Shown one piece after another: positions 6,172-14,786 of a DNA stretch of 34,281 bases (position 1 is its first letter; every line of letters starts with the position of its first letter). The translations under genes were made by a program, and so were the position numbers. Source of the stretch: Oscillospiraceae bacterium. Its GTDB lineage: Bacteria; Bacillota; Clostridia; Oscillospirales; CAG-272. The notes below the pieces were generated by a model. The model saw nothing but the letters and a program-made list of their open reading frames with translations. It made no database searches and was not told where the DNA came from. The stretch lies in the NCBI GenBank assembly GCA_015064255.1, contig SVSP01000028.1:1-34281 (forward strand). The letters run 5' to 3'.

Positions 6172-6196
6172 GGCATCTTTTTTGTAAGCAAACGCC
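6172..6196 (+). repeat. 25-nt intergenic motif, copy 5 (diverged)
   Basis: GGCATC, T-run, GTAAGCAAACGCC. The T-run and both ends are kept but the centre differs. Unlike the other copies it is not followed by a strong terminator stem. Confidence 0.55.
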
Positions 6197-6233
6197 AAAA
6201 ATAAACCTTTACTGCGCGTTTTTGCGTCGGGCA

Positions 6234-6261
6234 TTGAAAACATCAGAGAATACTATATAAT
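6234..6261 (+). promoter_or_regulatory. Promoter of the rhamnosidase-like gene
   Basis: TTGAAA (6234-6239), 16 nt, TATAAT (6256-6261). Ribosome site GAAAGGCGGT follows. Confidence 0.6.
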
Positions 6262-6285
6262 CGAATTAAAGAAAGGCGGTACAAA

Positions 6286-8298
6286 ATGGAACACATTTTT
6301 ACGGGAAAATGGATCACAAACAGTATTTTTTCAAATATGAAGCCGAGAAACGTTTTTCACAAGCAGCTTGAAAAGCTTCCTCTCGATTGCAGCGAGCATC
6401 GGAATCAGCACATTCTGTTCAGAAAAAAGTTCAATATAACAGATTCATTTCAAAAATCTATCATATACATAACAGCCGACGATTACTACAAGCTGTACAT
6501 CAACGGAGCTTTTGTGGCGCAGGGTCCGGCTCCCTCATATCATTTTCAGTATAATTATAATGAAATAGATATCACTTCCTATCTTCATACGGGAGAAAAT
6601 GTGATCGCCGTGCATACCTTGTATCAGGGACTTATCAACCGCGTATGGCAAAGCGGAGATCTTCGTCACGGAATGATCTGCGATCTTACGGTTGACGGTA
6701 ATACGGTGCTTGCCTCGGACGAAGGCTTTCTTGTGTCAAACCATTCGGGATATCTTGAAACCGGTGTTTGCGGATATGAAACGCAGTTTCTCGAGCAGTA
6801 TGACAGCAGGGCAGCCGAAGTGGGATTTGAGCGCCCCGATTTTGACGATTTCGGTTGGGAGAACGCATCTGTATCTTCGTATGATGACCATACGCTTGCC
6901 GAACAGAAAAGCTATATGCTCGAATTTGAAGAGATATCTCCCATACTTACAAAGTCTGACGCAAATCGCATTTTTTACGATTTCGGCTCAAACTACGTTG
7001 GATATCTGTCGGTGAGAGCAAAGGGAAAAGCAGGGGATAAAATTACGGTCCGCTGTGCGCAGGAGCTGAACGAAGACGGCTCGCTCCGCTATCAGCTAAG
7101 GGCAAACTGCCGTTATGAAGAAACCTGGATACTTGCGGACGGAGAGTGTACGCTGGAACAGTTTGATTATAAGGCGTTCAGATATGCCGAGCTTGAGATT
7201 CCAAACGGTGTTACGGTAGCTTCGACCGTGTTCTCCGCACGACATTATCCGTTTGCTCTGAAAACGGGTATGCGCTCGGAATATGAAAACGATCCCGACA
7301 TAAAGCGTATTTGGGACTTGTGCGTTCATACACAAAAATACGGCGTTCAAGAGGTTATACAGGACTGTATGGAGCGCGAGAAGGGTTTCTATCTCGGCGA
7401 CGGATGTTATACTGCGCTGACGAATATGGTGCTTACTAACGATGAAACTATGGTTCGTAAGCTGATAGACGATGCGTTTGCAACAAGCTTTATTACGGAC
7501 ACCCTCGTCACCTGTATGAACTGCTCTTTTATGCAGGAAATCGGAGAATATCCGCTTATACTTGTACTGCTTGTGCTTTGGCACTACCGCATTACAGAAG
7601 ATTACGGCTATTTGAAGCTGAATTACCCGAAAGTGACCGCGCTTCTCGACGCTTACCGCCGTGAATACGAAACGGACGGGCTTCTCAGAAATCTCGATAA
7701 GTGGTGCGTTGTCGAATGGCCGAGTAATTTCAGACACGGTTATGACGTCGATATCCGCGAGGGAAAGGTCTGCGAGCCTGCTCACGTGGCAATAAACGCT
7801 TATTATATTGCTGCCGTAAAAGCTGCAAATAAGATTGCCGCTATACTTGAAACCGACGCATACAGAAACGAAGAAGAGCTTCTGGACGAGTTTTATCGCG
7901 TATTCTACGACTCAGAGCACGACCTTTTCAGAGACGGAGAAAATACAGACCATATAAGCCTTGTAGGAAACAGCTTTGTGTATGGTTTCGGTCTTTTCAG
8001 AAATGAAACCACAAGGCAAAATATTCTTGCGATGCTTGATGAACACGGAATAGATTCGCTTTCCTTCTTTTGCTCGTTCCCCATTCTTATGGGACTTGTC
8101 AGAGACGGTGACAAAAAACGTATCGCAGACGCGCTTCTGAATAAAGGGACGTGGCTGCGTATGCTTTGCGAGGATGCAACAACAACGTTCGAGGGTTGGG
8201 GCAAGGATACCAAGTGGAATACCTCGCTCTTCCATCTGACAATGAGTTATGCGGCTCTTTTCATCGCTGATATTAAGCTTAAAGAGATTTTTGAGTGA
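6286..8298 (+). CDS. GH78 alpha-L-rhamnosidase-like glycosidase
   Basis: A 670-residue enzyme with the layout of family GH78. An N-terminal beta-sandwich (FRKKFNI, then YYKLYINGAFVAQGPAPSY, as in the carbohydrate-binding domains) is followed by a second beta domain and an (alpha/alpha)6 barrel. The catalytic-acid motif reads QDCMEREKGFYLGD at residues 359-372, and the second acidic motif is TTTFEGWG with E636. These match the conserved D-C-x-x-R-E...GD and TT-x-x-E positions of the family. No signal peptide is seen, so it probably acts in the cytoplasm on imported rhamnosides. It is somewhat short compared with many 900-residue members. AAAGGCGGT precedes the ATG. It could also be an unsaturated-glycan or other GH78-clan enzyme. 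Confidence 0.82.
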   Translation: MEHIFTGKWITNSIFSNMKPRNVFHKQLEKLPLDCSEHRNQHILFRKKFNITDSFQKSIIYITADDYYKLYINGAFVAQGPAPSYHFQYNYNEIDITSYLHTGENVIAVHTLYQGLINRVWQSGDLRHGMICDLTVDGNTVLASDEGFLVSNHSGYLETGVCGYETQFLEQYDSRAAEVGFERPDFDDFGWENASVSSYDDHTLAEQKSYMLEFEEISPILTKSDANRIFYDFGSNYVGYLSVRAKGKAGDKITVRCAQELNEDGSLRYQLRANCRYEETWILADGECTLEQFDYKAFRYAELEIPNGVTVASTVFSARHYPFALKTGMRSEYENDPDIKRIWDLCVHTQKYGVQEVIQDCMEREKGFYLGDGCYTALTNMVLTNDETMVRKLIDDAFATSFITDTLVTCMNCSFMQEIGEYPLILVLLVLWHYRITEDYGYLKLNYPKVTALLDAYRREYETDGLLRNLDKWCVVEWPSNFRHGYDVDIREGKVCEPAHVAINAYYIAAVKAANKIAAILETDAYRNEEELLDEFYRVFYDSEHDLFRDGENTDHISLVGNSFVYGFGLFRNETTRQNILAMLDEHGIDSLSFFCSFPILMGLVRDGDKKRIADALLNKGTWLRMLCEDATTTFEGWGKDTKWNTSLFHLTMSYAALFIADIKLKEIFE

Positions 8299-8370
8299 TT
8301 TCTCCTGCGTATTTTCGCTGAAGGTGCCGAAAATATGCTGTAATGCTATCACGAAAGGCGGAAAGGCTTT

Positions 8371-8901
8371 ATGAAGATACTTGCGAATGTTTTGGGACTG
8401 TGCGCTGTTGCTATGTTTGTTTTCAGCTATCAGTTGAAAAGTCGGCGCGGGATCATCTTCTTTAATGCGGCTTCACGTGTTTTATACGTACTGCAATATA
8501 TTTTGCTCGGAGCGTTTGAGGGCGCTTTGCTCGATATCGTAGCCTTTTTTGTGTCGCTTTTGTGCTCAAAGAGTAACAGTGGATTTATAAAAAAACATTT
8601 TCTTCTTACGGTGATATTTTCCAACGTTTTAGTAGTTGCGGTTGGTCTTACGGTTTATGAAAATATTTTCAGCTTACTGCCGATTTTGGGCGTCATTTTT
8701 GAAACCCTGGCGCTGTGGCTCAAAAAAGAGCGCGGTATTCGCGCGGTTTCTCTGCTCGGAGCACCGTTCTGGCTGGCGTATAATCTGCTGAACTCGGCCT
8801 ACGCTTCGGCTGCCGGAAACGTTTTTACCCTTGTGTCTATAACCGTAGCTATTGTGCGTTATGACTTTTTGAAAAAGGAAGTAAAAAAAGAGCAGAAATG
8901 A
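8371..8901 (+). CDS. YgjV-family inner membrane protein
   Basis: A 176-residue hydrophobic protein with about six membrane segments. The patterns SYQLKSRRGIIFFNAASRVLY and LQYILLGAFEGALLDIVAF are characteristic of the YgjV family, whose function is unknown. The C-terminus is basic and likely cytoplasmic. ACGAAAGGCGG precedes ATG 8371. The 72-nt gap after the rhamnosidase has no strong terminator, so read-through from that gene is possible. Confidence 0.8.
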   Translation: MKILANVLGLCAVAMFVFSYQLKSRRGIIFFNAASRVLYVLQYILLGAFEGALLDIVAFFVSLLCSKSNSGFIKKHFLLTVIFSNVLVVAVGLTVYENIFSLLPILGVIFETLALWLKKERGIRAVSLLGAPFWLAYNLLNSAYASAAGNVFTLVSITVAIVRYDFLKKEVKKEQK

Positions 8902-8922
8902 GAAAATCAAACGTAACGCAAG

Positions 8923-8940
8923 GACACCCAAACGGGTGTC
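8923..8940 (+). terminator. Intrinsic terminator after the YgjV-family gene
   Basis: GACACCC pairs with GGGTGTC around the loop AAAC, extended by AG/CTT. The downstream tract is TTTGTGTGTGTTT, T-rich but interrupted. Confidence 0.65.
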
Positions 8941-9279
8941 TTTGTGTGTGTTTAAGAAAATAATTACCTCTTCTATTATGTGGAGATAAGCATATAAAAA
9001 ATGTATAAGATTTCCATTGTAGTACTATTTTATGGTAAATGTTGTCTAAATTATTAGAAAAAAATGCTTTTTTCTATAATTATTAAATAATATTTAATAA
9101 TTAGTCATATAAAAGGTTGACAAATGTAAATTAATATGGTACAATTCAAGTATTCATAAGTTCGTGTAGTCTGCTCTGCGCCGAAAGAATTTTTTTCGAG
9201 AGGGATTTTTTCTGCATAGAGTGGATTTTGCGAGTAATGAAATAAAATATTTTTATTAATTCATAATGGAGGACATATT
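8941..9279. other. AT-rich regulatory gap before the binding-protein gene
   Basis: No coding sequence is apparent. The stretch 8950-9110 is very AT-rich, which could act as an UP element or a DNA-binding region. After the promoter at 9117-9145 there is a leader of about 125 nt. It holds a weak CGAAA/TTTCG stem near 9181-9200. I do not recognise a riboswitch. Confidence 0.5.
9117..9145 (+). promoter_or_regulatory. Promoter of the ABC binding-protein gene
   Basis: TTGACA (9117-9122), 17 nt, TACAAT (9140-9145), preceded by a long A/T-rich stretch. Confidence 0.8.
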
Positions 9280-11820
9280 ATGAACAGAACATTTAAGTCC
9301 ATGCTTACTATGGCTTTGTGTCTTGTGCTCGTTGCTATTATGATCGCAAGCTGCGGTCCTAAGAACGAGATCGTACCCGCTGTTTTCAAAAAGGCTGAGT
9401 ATAACACAACCACAATCACAATGCCCAGTAACTGGAACGAACTGACCTATCAGGATGCCAATGATACTCAGATCATGAGCTACATCGGCTCTTCTTTCTT
9501 CGACTATGACTATAAGTTCAAAGACGATAAGAAGTACAATGAAGACGGTTCCATCAACAAGGCAGGTATAGTTGACGGTGCATACACAACAAACTATTCT
9601 GCAGCAACCAAACTCGAAGACGTAACTTCTTCTGTTGACGCTAAGTGGGGCTACACAGACAAGCAGAAGAAGGAAGGCGGATACGCTTGGAAGATTACTC
9701 TCCGTAACGACCTTAAGTGGGACGACGGAACAGTTATCAAGGCAGCTGACTTCGTATATTCTATGAAGCAGCAGCTCGACCCCGCGTTTATGAACTTCCG
9801 CGCTAACACCTTCTACGACACACTCCAGATCAAGAACTCCAGAGGCTACTTCTTCCAGAATCAGGAAGGTACCTATGAATCTGTTAAGTCTCTTGGCTAT
9901 GCAACAAACCAGGCTGCTATTGACGCAGGTAAGGAACTTTACGTTGATATCCACAATCTCTGGGGTGCAGCAGGCTACAAGGATGAGAATGGTAACGAAG
10001 CTCCTCAGTGGGTTAAGATTACTGACGAAACAGTTTACTCCAGCGCTGACGGCACTGACGCTATCTCCGGTGCAGCTCTTTGGGGTGGATATGCTTCTAT
10101 CCTCGGACCCGACGGTGACTATGCGGTTTACGTTTCTATTTACGTTAAGAACGAAATCCGCGACGTTAAGTGGGAAGACGTAGGTATCTACTCTATCGAC
10201 AGTGAAAACGCTATCGTTGTATGCCTCGACATAGCATACAAGCTCCTCACAGATGACGGCGATCTCTCCTACCAGGCAGCATACTATATGTCAAGCCTTC
10301 CCCTCGTAAAGAAGGATCTCTATGAAACGTGCAAGAAGGCTCCTGTTGAAGGCGCTACACTTTACACAACAAACTACAACTCTTCTCTCGAAACAACAGC
10401 AAGCTGGGGACCCTACAAGCTCGTAGAATTCGAAGCAGGTTCTCACTATAAGCTCGCTAAGAACGAAAACTGGTACGGCTACTCTATGGAGCAGTATAAG
10501 AACCAGTATAACATCACAGCTATCAACTGCCGTAAGATCGACGAGTGGAACACCGGTTGGATGGGCTTCCTCAACGGTACTTACGACGACAGCTCTCTCC
10601 AGACAGAGAACGCAGCTGAATACATAGACTCCAAGTACGTTTACTACACATCCACAGCAACAGGTACATTCGGTATGCAGCTTTACAGCAACCTTAACGT
10701 ACTTAAGGAAAGCGAAAACAACAACGGTATCCTTGCAATTCAGGAATTCAGACAGGCATTCAACCTCGCTCTTAACAGAAGCGACATCATCGAAAAGATC
10801 TGGCCCGGCTCGGCTGTTCCTTGCTTCGGTCTTCTGAACGTTGCTTACTACTATGATATCGAAAACGCTCCTACACTTGAAGACGGCGGTCAGTACCGTA
10901 ACACCAAGATCGCTAAGGAAGGTATCCTCCGCGCTTACGGCTTTACACAGGGTACAGACGGCAAGTGGTCCACAGGCAACCTCAAGGGACTCTCTCTTGA
11001 CGAGGCTTATGAATCTCTCACAGGTTACAACCCCACTCTTGCAAAAGAGAAGATGAAGGAAGCTATCAATATCCTTACAGCAGATGCTGCAAAGTATGGC
11101 TATGATTCTTCCAAGAACATCACACTTGTTTACGGTTCTTCCGCAGACAACGCTAAGCAGCGTTTCCGCGCTACATATCTCCAGGAAATTATCGACGATC
11201 TTACAAAGGGCACAGCTCTTGAAGACAAGATCGACATCGTATTCGACGCATCTGCAGGCGCACAGTGGGCAGAAGCATTCCGTTCGGGCGCAACACAGAT
11301 CGGTTTCGGTTACGGTTTCGAGGGTAACGCATTCAACCCCTTCGATATCGTTGGTGCATTCGTTAACCCCGAAGAGAAACTCAACTACCATAAGTATTGG
11401 GATACTGCTTCCATCAACCTCACAATCAAGATGCCTAAGGGCGATTATGAGGGCGCAGGTCAGGAAATCACAATGAGCATTCAGAACTGGTACTTCTGCC
11501 TTAACGGTCTTGCAGAAAAGAACAAGCAGCCCAAGAAGTATAACTGGGGTGCAGGATTTGCTCCGGCTGAAGCAAGACTTACAATCCTCTCCGCTCTTGA
11601 AGAAATTGTAATCAAGGAAAGCCGTTCCGTAATGCTTATCGCAGACTCCGGCGGATCTTTCCTCGGCGCTAAGTTCTCCTACTTCTCTGACGTAGAAAAC
11701 GTATTTATGGGCTTCGGCGGAATCAGATATATGGAAGTTAACTATACTGATGCTGAATGGGCTAAGTTCGTTAAGGATAACAACAACAACCTCGAAGCAG
11801 AGTATAAGAAGTCTGAATAA
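9280..11820 (+). CDS. Oligopeptide-type ABC transporter substrate-binding lipoprotein (SBP_bac_5)
   Basis: An 846-residue secreted lipoprotein. The signal MNRTFKSMLTMALCLVLVA ends in the lipobox IASC (cysteine near residue 25). Family hallmarks are visible: YAWKITLRNDLKWDDGTVIKAADFVYSMKQ, LPLVKKDLYE, WGPYKLVEFEAGSHYKLAKN and FRQAFNLALNRSDI. Typical OppA/DppA proteins are near 540 residues; here extra segments occur through the middle and C-terminal lobes. Codon choice is strongly biased (AAC, AAG, CTC, GGT, ATC), unlike the neighbours, which points to very high expression. It has its own promoter and GGAGG ribosome site. The following hairpin probably keeps it more abundant than the permease. 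Ligand could be peptide or oligosaccharide. Confidence 0.9.
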   Translation: MNRTFKSMLTMALCLVLVAIMIASCGPKNEIVPAVFKKAEYNTTTITMPSNWNELTYQDANDTQIMSYIGSSFFDYDYKFKDDKKYNEDGSINKAGIVDGAYTTNYSAATKLEDVTSSVDAKWGYTDKQKKEGGYAWKITLRNDLKWDDGTVIKAADFVYSMKQQLDPAFMNFRANTFYDTLQIKNSRGYFFQNQEGTYESVKSLGYATNQAAIDAGKELYVDIHNLWGAAGYKDENGNEAPQWVKITDETVYSSADGTDAISGAALWGGYASILGPDGDYAVYVSIYVKNEIRDVKWEDVGIYSIDSENAIVVCLDIAYKLLTDDGDLSYQAAYYMSSLPLVKKDLYETCKKAPVEGATLYTTNYNSSLETTASWGPYKLVEFEAGSHYKLAKNENWYGYSMEQYKNQYNITAINCRKIDEWNTGWMGFLNGTYDDSSLQTENAAEYIDSKYVYYTSTATGTFGMQLYSNLNVLKESENNNGILAIQEFRQAFNLALNRSDIIEKIWPGSAVPCFGLLNVAYYYDIENAPTLEDGGQYRNTKIAKEGILRAYGFTQGTDGKWSTGNLKGLSLDEAYESLTGYNPTLAKEKMKEAINILTADAAKYGYDSSKNITLVYGSSADNAKQRFRATYLQEIIDDLTKGTALEDKIDIVFDASAGAQWAEAFRSGATQIGFGYGFEGNAFNPFDIVGAFVNPEEKLNYHKYWDTASINLTIKMPKGDYEGAGQEITMSIQNWYFCLNGLAEKNKQPKKYNWGAGFAPAEARLTILSALEEIVIKESRSVMLIADSGGSFLGAKFSYFSDVENVFMGFGGIRYMEVNYTDAEWAKFVKDNNNNLEAEYKKSE

Positions 11821-12179
11821 TTTCTTTACTGATAAGAAGAGTAAGTTTACTTAACTAAAAGCAATCGGCGGTGAGCCAATGTGCTCACCGCTGATTTGTA
11901 CGTTTATAAATAATTCGCAAAAAATCCCAAAAATGACAAATATTGCAAATTTCATCTGAAAGTCTGCAAAAGCGCACTTACGTGCAAATAAATAATAGCC
12001 GTACTAACGGCTGAATTAAAATTGAAACACAAAAAACAACTACATAACCTTGTTTGATCTATCGATCAATTCTAACAAAACGCACTGATTTGGTGTGCGT
12101 ACGACCTTTTTGATGGATAAATCTTTCAGAAGGTCTGTAAACTATGAACTCGAAAACAACATAACAGAGGAGAAAAACT
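11821..12179. other. Hairpin-rich gap between binding protein and permease
   Basis: No gene is seen. Besides the terminator-like stem at 11863-11896, three small perfect inverted repeats occur: AGCCGT/ACGGCT at 11997-12012, TTGATC/GATCAA at 12054-12069 and ACGCAC/GTGCGT at 12080-12100. No strong sigma-70 promoter is evident, so the permease genes may depend on read-through. The repeats may be protein sites or mRNA processing structures. Confidence 0.5.
11863..11896 (+). terminator. Attenuating hairpin after the binding-protein gene
   Basis: AATCGGCGGTGAGC pairs with GCTCACCGCTGATT (one G-U pair) around CAATGT. Only a short T run follows, so termination is probably partial and the stem may also protect the mRNA 3' end. 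Confidence 0.7.
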
Positions 12180-13187
12180 ATGTATATGTTTAAATATGTA
12201 ACGAAGCGTATCGTGCTGATGCTCTTTACGTTTGCTATCATTTTTACGATGTGCTTCGTGCTTATCAAGCTTCTTCCTATTCCGACTAACGTTCTTCCGG
12301 GACAGGACCCTGAGATAGTTATGAAAACTCTTGAAGGAAGAGGTTGGATCACCAACATTAAAGAAGGCGAAAACGGAGTCTATGATTATGAAAGAGTTCC
12401 GATACTTATTCAGTACGGCAACTATTTAAAGAGAATAATCACGCAGGGCGACTTCGGTATTGCAACGACCTACGGCGAGTATCTTAATATGAATCTGTGG
12501 GAAGTATTCGTCAGCCACCTTCCCCCGACAATACTTATAAATATCTATTCGACACTTATAGGTGTGCCGATCGGTCTCGGTCTCGGTATCCTTGCCGCAC
12601 TTAAGAAGAATAAATGGCAGGACCAGCTTATCAATATTTTTATAATCCTGCTTATATCCGTTCCGTCGATCGTACTTGCACTTATGCTTCAGTACGTATT
12701 CTGCTTTAAACTCGGATGGTTCCCGCTTACTATGTCAACAAGCAACGAGTATTTCACGTGGGACGTATTTAGATCGATGATTCCCGCTGTTTTTGCTCTC
12801 TGTCTTGGCTCTATTGCAGGATATGCGCGTTATACACGTGCCGAGCTTTCCGAAGTACTTACAGGAGAATTTATGCTTCTTGCAAGAACGAAGGGTCTGA
12901 CAAAGCGTCAGGCTATCTACCGTCACGCTATGCGTAACTCGATGGTAGTTATATTCCCGTCGATCCTCAGTGAATTTGTTTCGGTACTTTCCGGATCGCT
13001 TATTATTGAAAGAATGTTTGCTATCAACGGTGTTGGCGGACTTTACCTTAATTCCATCACGTTCCAGGATTACGACTTCTTTATGCTGCTCTCCGGTTTC
13101 TATACACTGGTTAGCCTCGCTGCAGGTATAGTTATTGATATAAGCTACGGTTTCATTGACCCGAGAATAAGAATGGGGGCGAAATAA
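12180..13187 (+). CDS. Oligopeptide-type ABC transporter permease (OppB/DppB)
   Basis: A 335-residue integral membrane protein with the OppB pattern: an N-terminal membrane anchor (KRIVLMLFTFAIIFTMCFVL), then a core of five further segments. The cytoplasmic EAA loop reads LSEVLTGEFMLLARTKGLTK followed by RQAIYRHAMRNS. It would pair with the OppC subunit to form the channel. Length is normal for the family, unlike the other subunits of this transporter. AGAGGAG precedes ATG 12180. The gap to OppC is 3 nt. Confidence 0.92.
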   Translation: MYMFKYVTKRIVLMLFTFAIIFTMCFVLIKLLPIPTNVLPGQDPEIVMKTLEGRGWITNIKEGENGVYDYERVPILIQYGNYLKRIITQGDFGIATTYGEYLNMNLWEVFVSHLPPTILINIYSTLIGVPIGLGLGILAALKKNKWQDQLINIFIILLISVPSIVLALMLQYVFCFKLGWFPLTMSTSNEYFTWDVFRSMIPAVFALCLGSIAGYARYTRAELSEVLTGEFMLLARTKGLTKRQAIYRHAMRNSMVVIFPSILSEFVSVLSGSLIIERMFAINGVGGLYLNSITFQDYDFFMLLSGFYTLVSLAAGIVIDISYGFIDPRIRMGAK

Positions 13188-13190
13188 AGT

Positions 13191-14783
13191 ATGGTAACAG
13201 CAAATAGATTTGAAAATATTCCGGCTGAAAAATTCAAATTTGTTGAAAAGGGCGGTCGGATTCACGATAAAAAGTTTGATACTAAGCCCGTAAGCTATTT
13301 TCAGGGCGCGTTCCGCCGCTTCAGTAAGAATAAAGGCGCGGTCGTTGGCGGTATAGTAATTTTGTTCCTCGTGCTTTTTGCAATAATCGCTCCTTTCTTT
13401 ACACCCTTTAATCCCTTGTATTACGATATGATCTTCGCGTATGCAAGTCCTAAAATATCTGCCTTTGCGGACAGTGATATTGATTTTTGGGACGGATATA
13501 AGGAGAAAAATACCAGTTATCTCGGATATCTCAAGGATCTTGCTATTATGCAGGAAACCGGTAATGACGTAATCAAGCGCGGTGAGTACGAAGTAAGCGT
13601 AGACGGCTCAAACTACACTTACCGTTACGATACTTACCACGGAGTAGGCTTCGGTAAATATAAGACTGTATCTCCGGAAAAATTCGAAGACATCCAAAGA
13701 TATCAGGAGGAAACGGGCAGACAGGTTCTTTATCCCATCGTTAAGGTTTCTGACAGACCTACACTTGAAAAGAATAAGTACGATGCCAATATTTACTATA
13801 AGATGGTGGACCCCAAGGCAACTAAGGTTCGTCCTAAGCTTGATGCAGATGGTAATATCATTCCTAACTACTGGAAATACGATGTAAATGATCCTGATAT
13901 GTCTCCCGTTATAGCGGAATATAATTCTCTCAGAATCGAAGGCGAAAACGGCTTTGAAGAGAACGGCGTTCAGTACCTCTATGCATACGGCAGAATAGTT
14001 GACGGCGGTATTGAAATAAGAGCCGAATACTACGAATACTATATCTACGAGCATACACAGGAGAAGAAAGACGGCATAACCGAGCCTCTCTTCGTGTTTG
14101 GCGCTACTTCAACAGGTAAGGACGTTTTCGCGTGCCTTGCATACGGTGCAAGATTCTCCTTCATTTTTGCAACTATTGTTGCGGCTGTAAACTTTATAGT
14201 CGGTGTTATCTGGGGATCTACCGCGGGATACTTTGGAGGTAAGGTCGACCTCTTTATGGAAAGATTTTCCGAAATTTTAGGTTCTGTACCTACTATAATC
14301 GTAATTACACTTCTCAAATACCATATGGGCAGTACGAGCCAAGCGCTTGTTTTGTTCATAGCGTTCTTCGCTACCGGTTGGATCGGTATGGCGGGTACGA
14401 CGAGAATGCAGTTCTACCGTTTCAAAAATCAAGAATACGTTCTTGCGGCAAGAACCCTCGGTGCAAGTGATGCAAGAATAATGTTCAAGCACATTTTCCC
14501 GAACGGACTCGGAACGATAGTTACGAGCGTTGCACTTGTAATTCCCGCGATGATCTACTCGGAAACCAGCCTTACTTATCTTGGCATTATCAACCTTGAA
14601 GCAGGAAATACTACGAGTGTAGGTACACTTATCGCAGGTGGACAGCAGTCTATTACTGCAGGCGCAGGATTTGTTGCACTCTTCCCCTGTCTCTTCCTTG
14701 TGCTTATGATGCTCAGCTTCAACTTGTTCGGTAACGGACTGCGCGATGCGTTCAACCCGTCACTCAGAGGATCGGAGGATTAA
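13191..14783 (+). CDS. Oligopeptide-type ABC transporter permease (OppC/DppC) with extracellular insert
   Basis: A 530-residue permease; typical OppC proteins are near 300. The first membrane segment is near residues 52-75. The conserved OppC segment FGATSTGKDVFACLAYGARFS does not begin until residue 303. About 215 residues rich in Tyr, Asp and Lys are inserted in the first extracellular loop. The EAA loop reads NQEYVLAARTLGASDARIMF followed by KHIFPNG. The insert probably faces outside, where it could contact the large binding protein. The start has a purine-rich site in the preceding stop region, and the next gene starts 3 nt after the stop, so it is translationally linked. Confidence 0.9.
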   Translation: MVTANRFENIPAEKFKFVEKGGRIHDKKFDTKPVSYFQGAFRRFSKNKGAVVGGIVILFLVLFAIIAPFFTPFNPLYYDMIFAYASPKISAFADSDIDFWDGYKEKNTSYLGYLKDLAIMQETGNDVIKRGEYEVSVDGSNYTYRYDTYHGVGFGKYKTVSPEKFEDIQRYQEETGRQVLYPIVKVSDRPTLEKNKYDANIYYKMVDPKATKVRPKLDADGNIIPNYWKYDVNDPDMSPVIAEYNSLRIEGENGFEENGVQYLYAYGRIVDGGIEIRAEYYEYYIYEHTQEKKDGITEPLFVFGATSTGKDVFACLAYGARFSFIFATIVAAVNFIVGVIWGSTAGYFGGKVDLFMERFSEILGSVPTIIVITLLKYHMGSTSQALVLFIAFFATGWIGMAGTTRMQFYRFKNQEYVLAARTLGASDARIMFKHIFPNGLGTIVTSVALVIPAMIYSETSLTYLGIINLEAGNTTSVGTLIAGGQQSITAGAGFVALFPCLFLVLMMLSFNLFGNGLRDAFNPSLRGSED

Positions 14784-14786
14784 GTT

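Noticed and set aside
56-6196. 25-nt motif considered as integron attC sites
   Set aside because: No matching RYYYAAC/GTTRRRY core pairs and no integrase in the window, so only a cassette-like layout is claimed.
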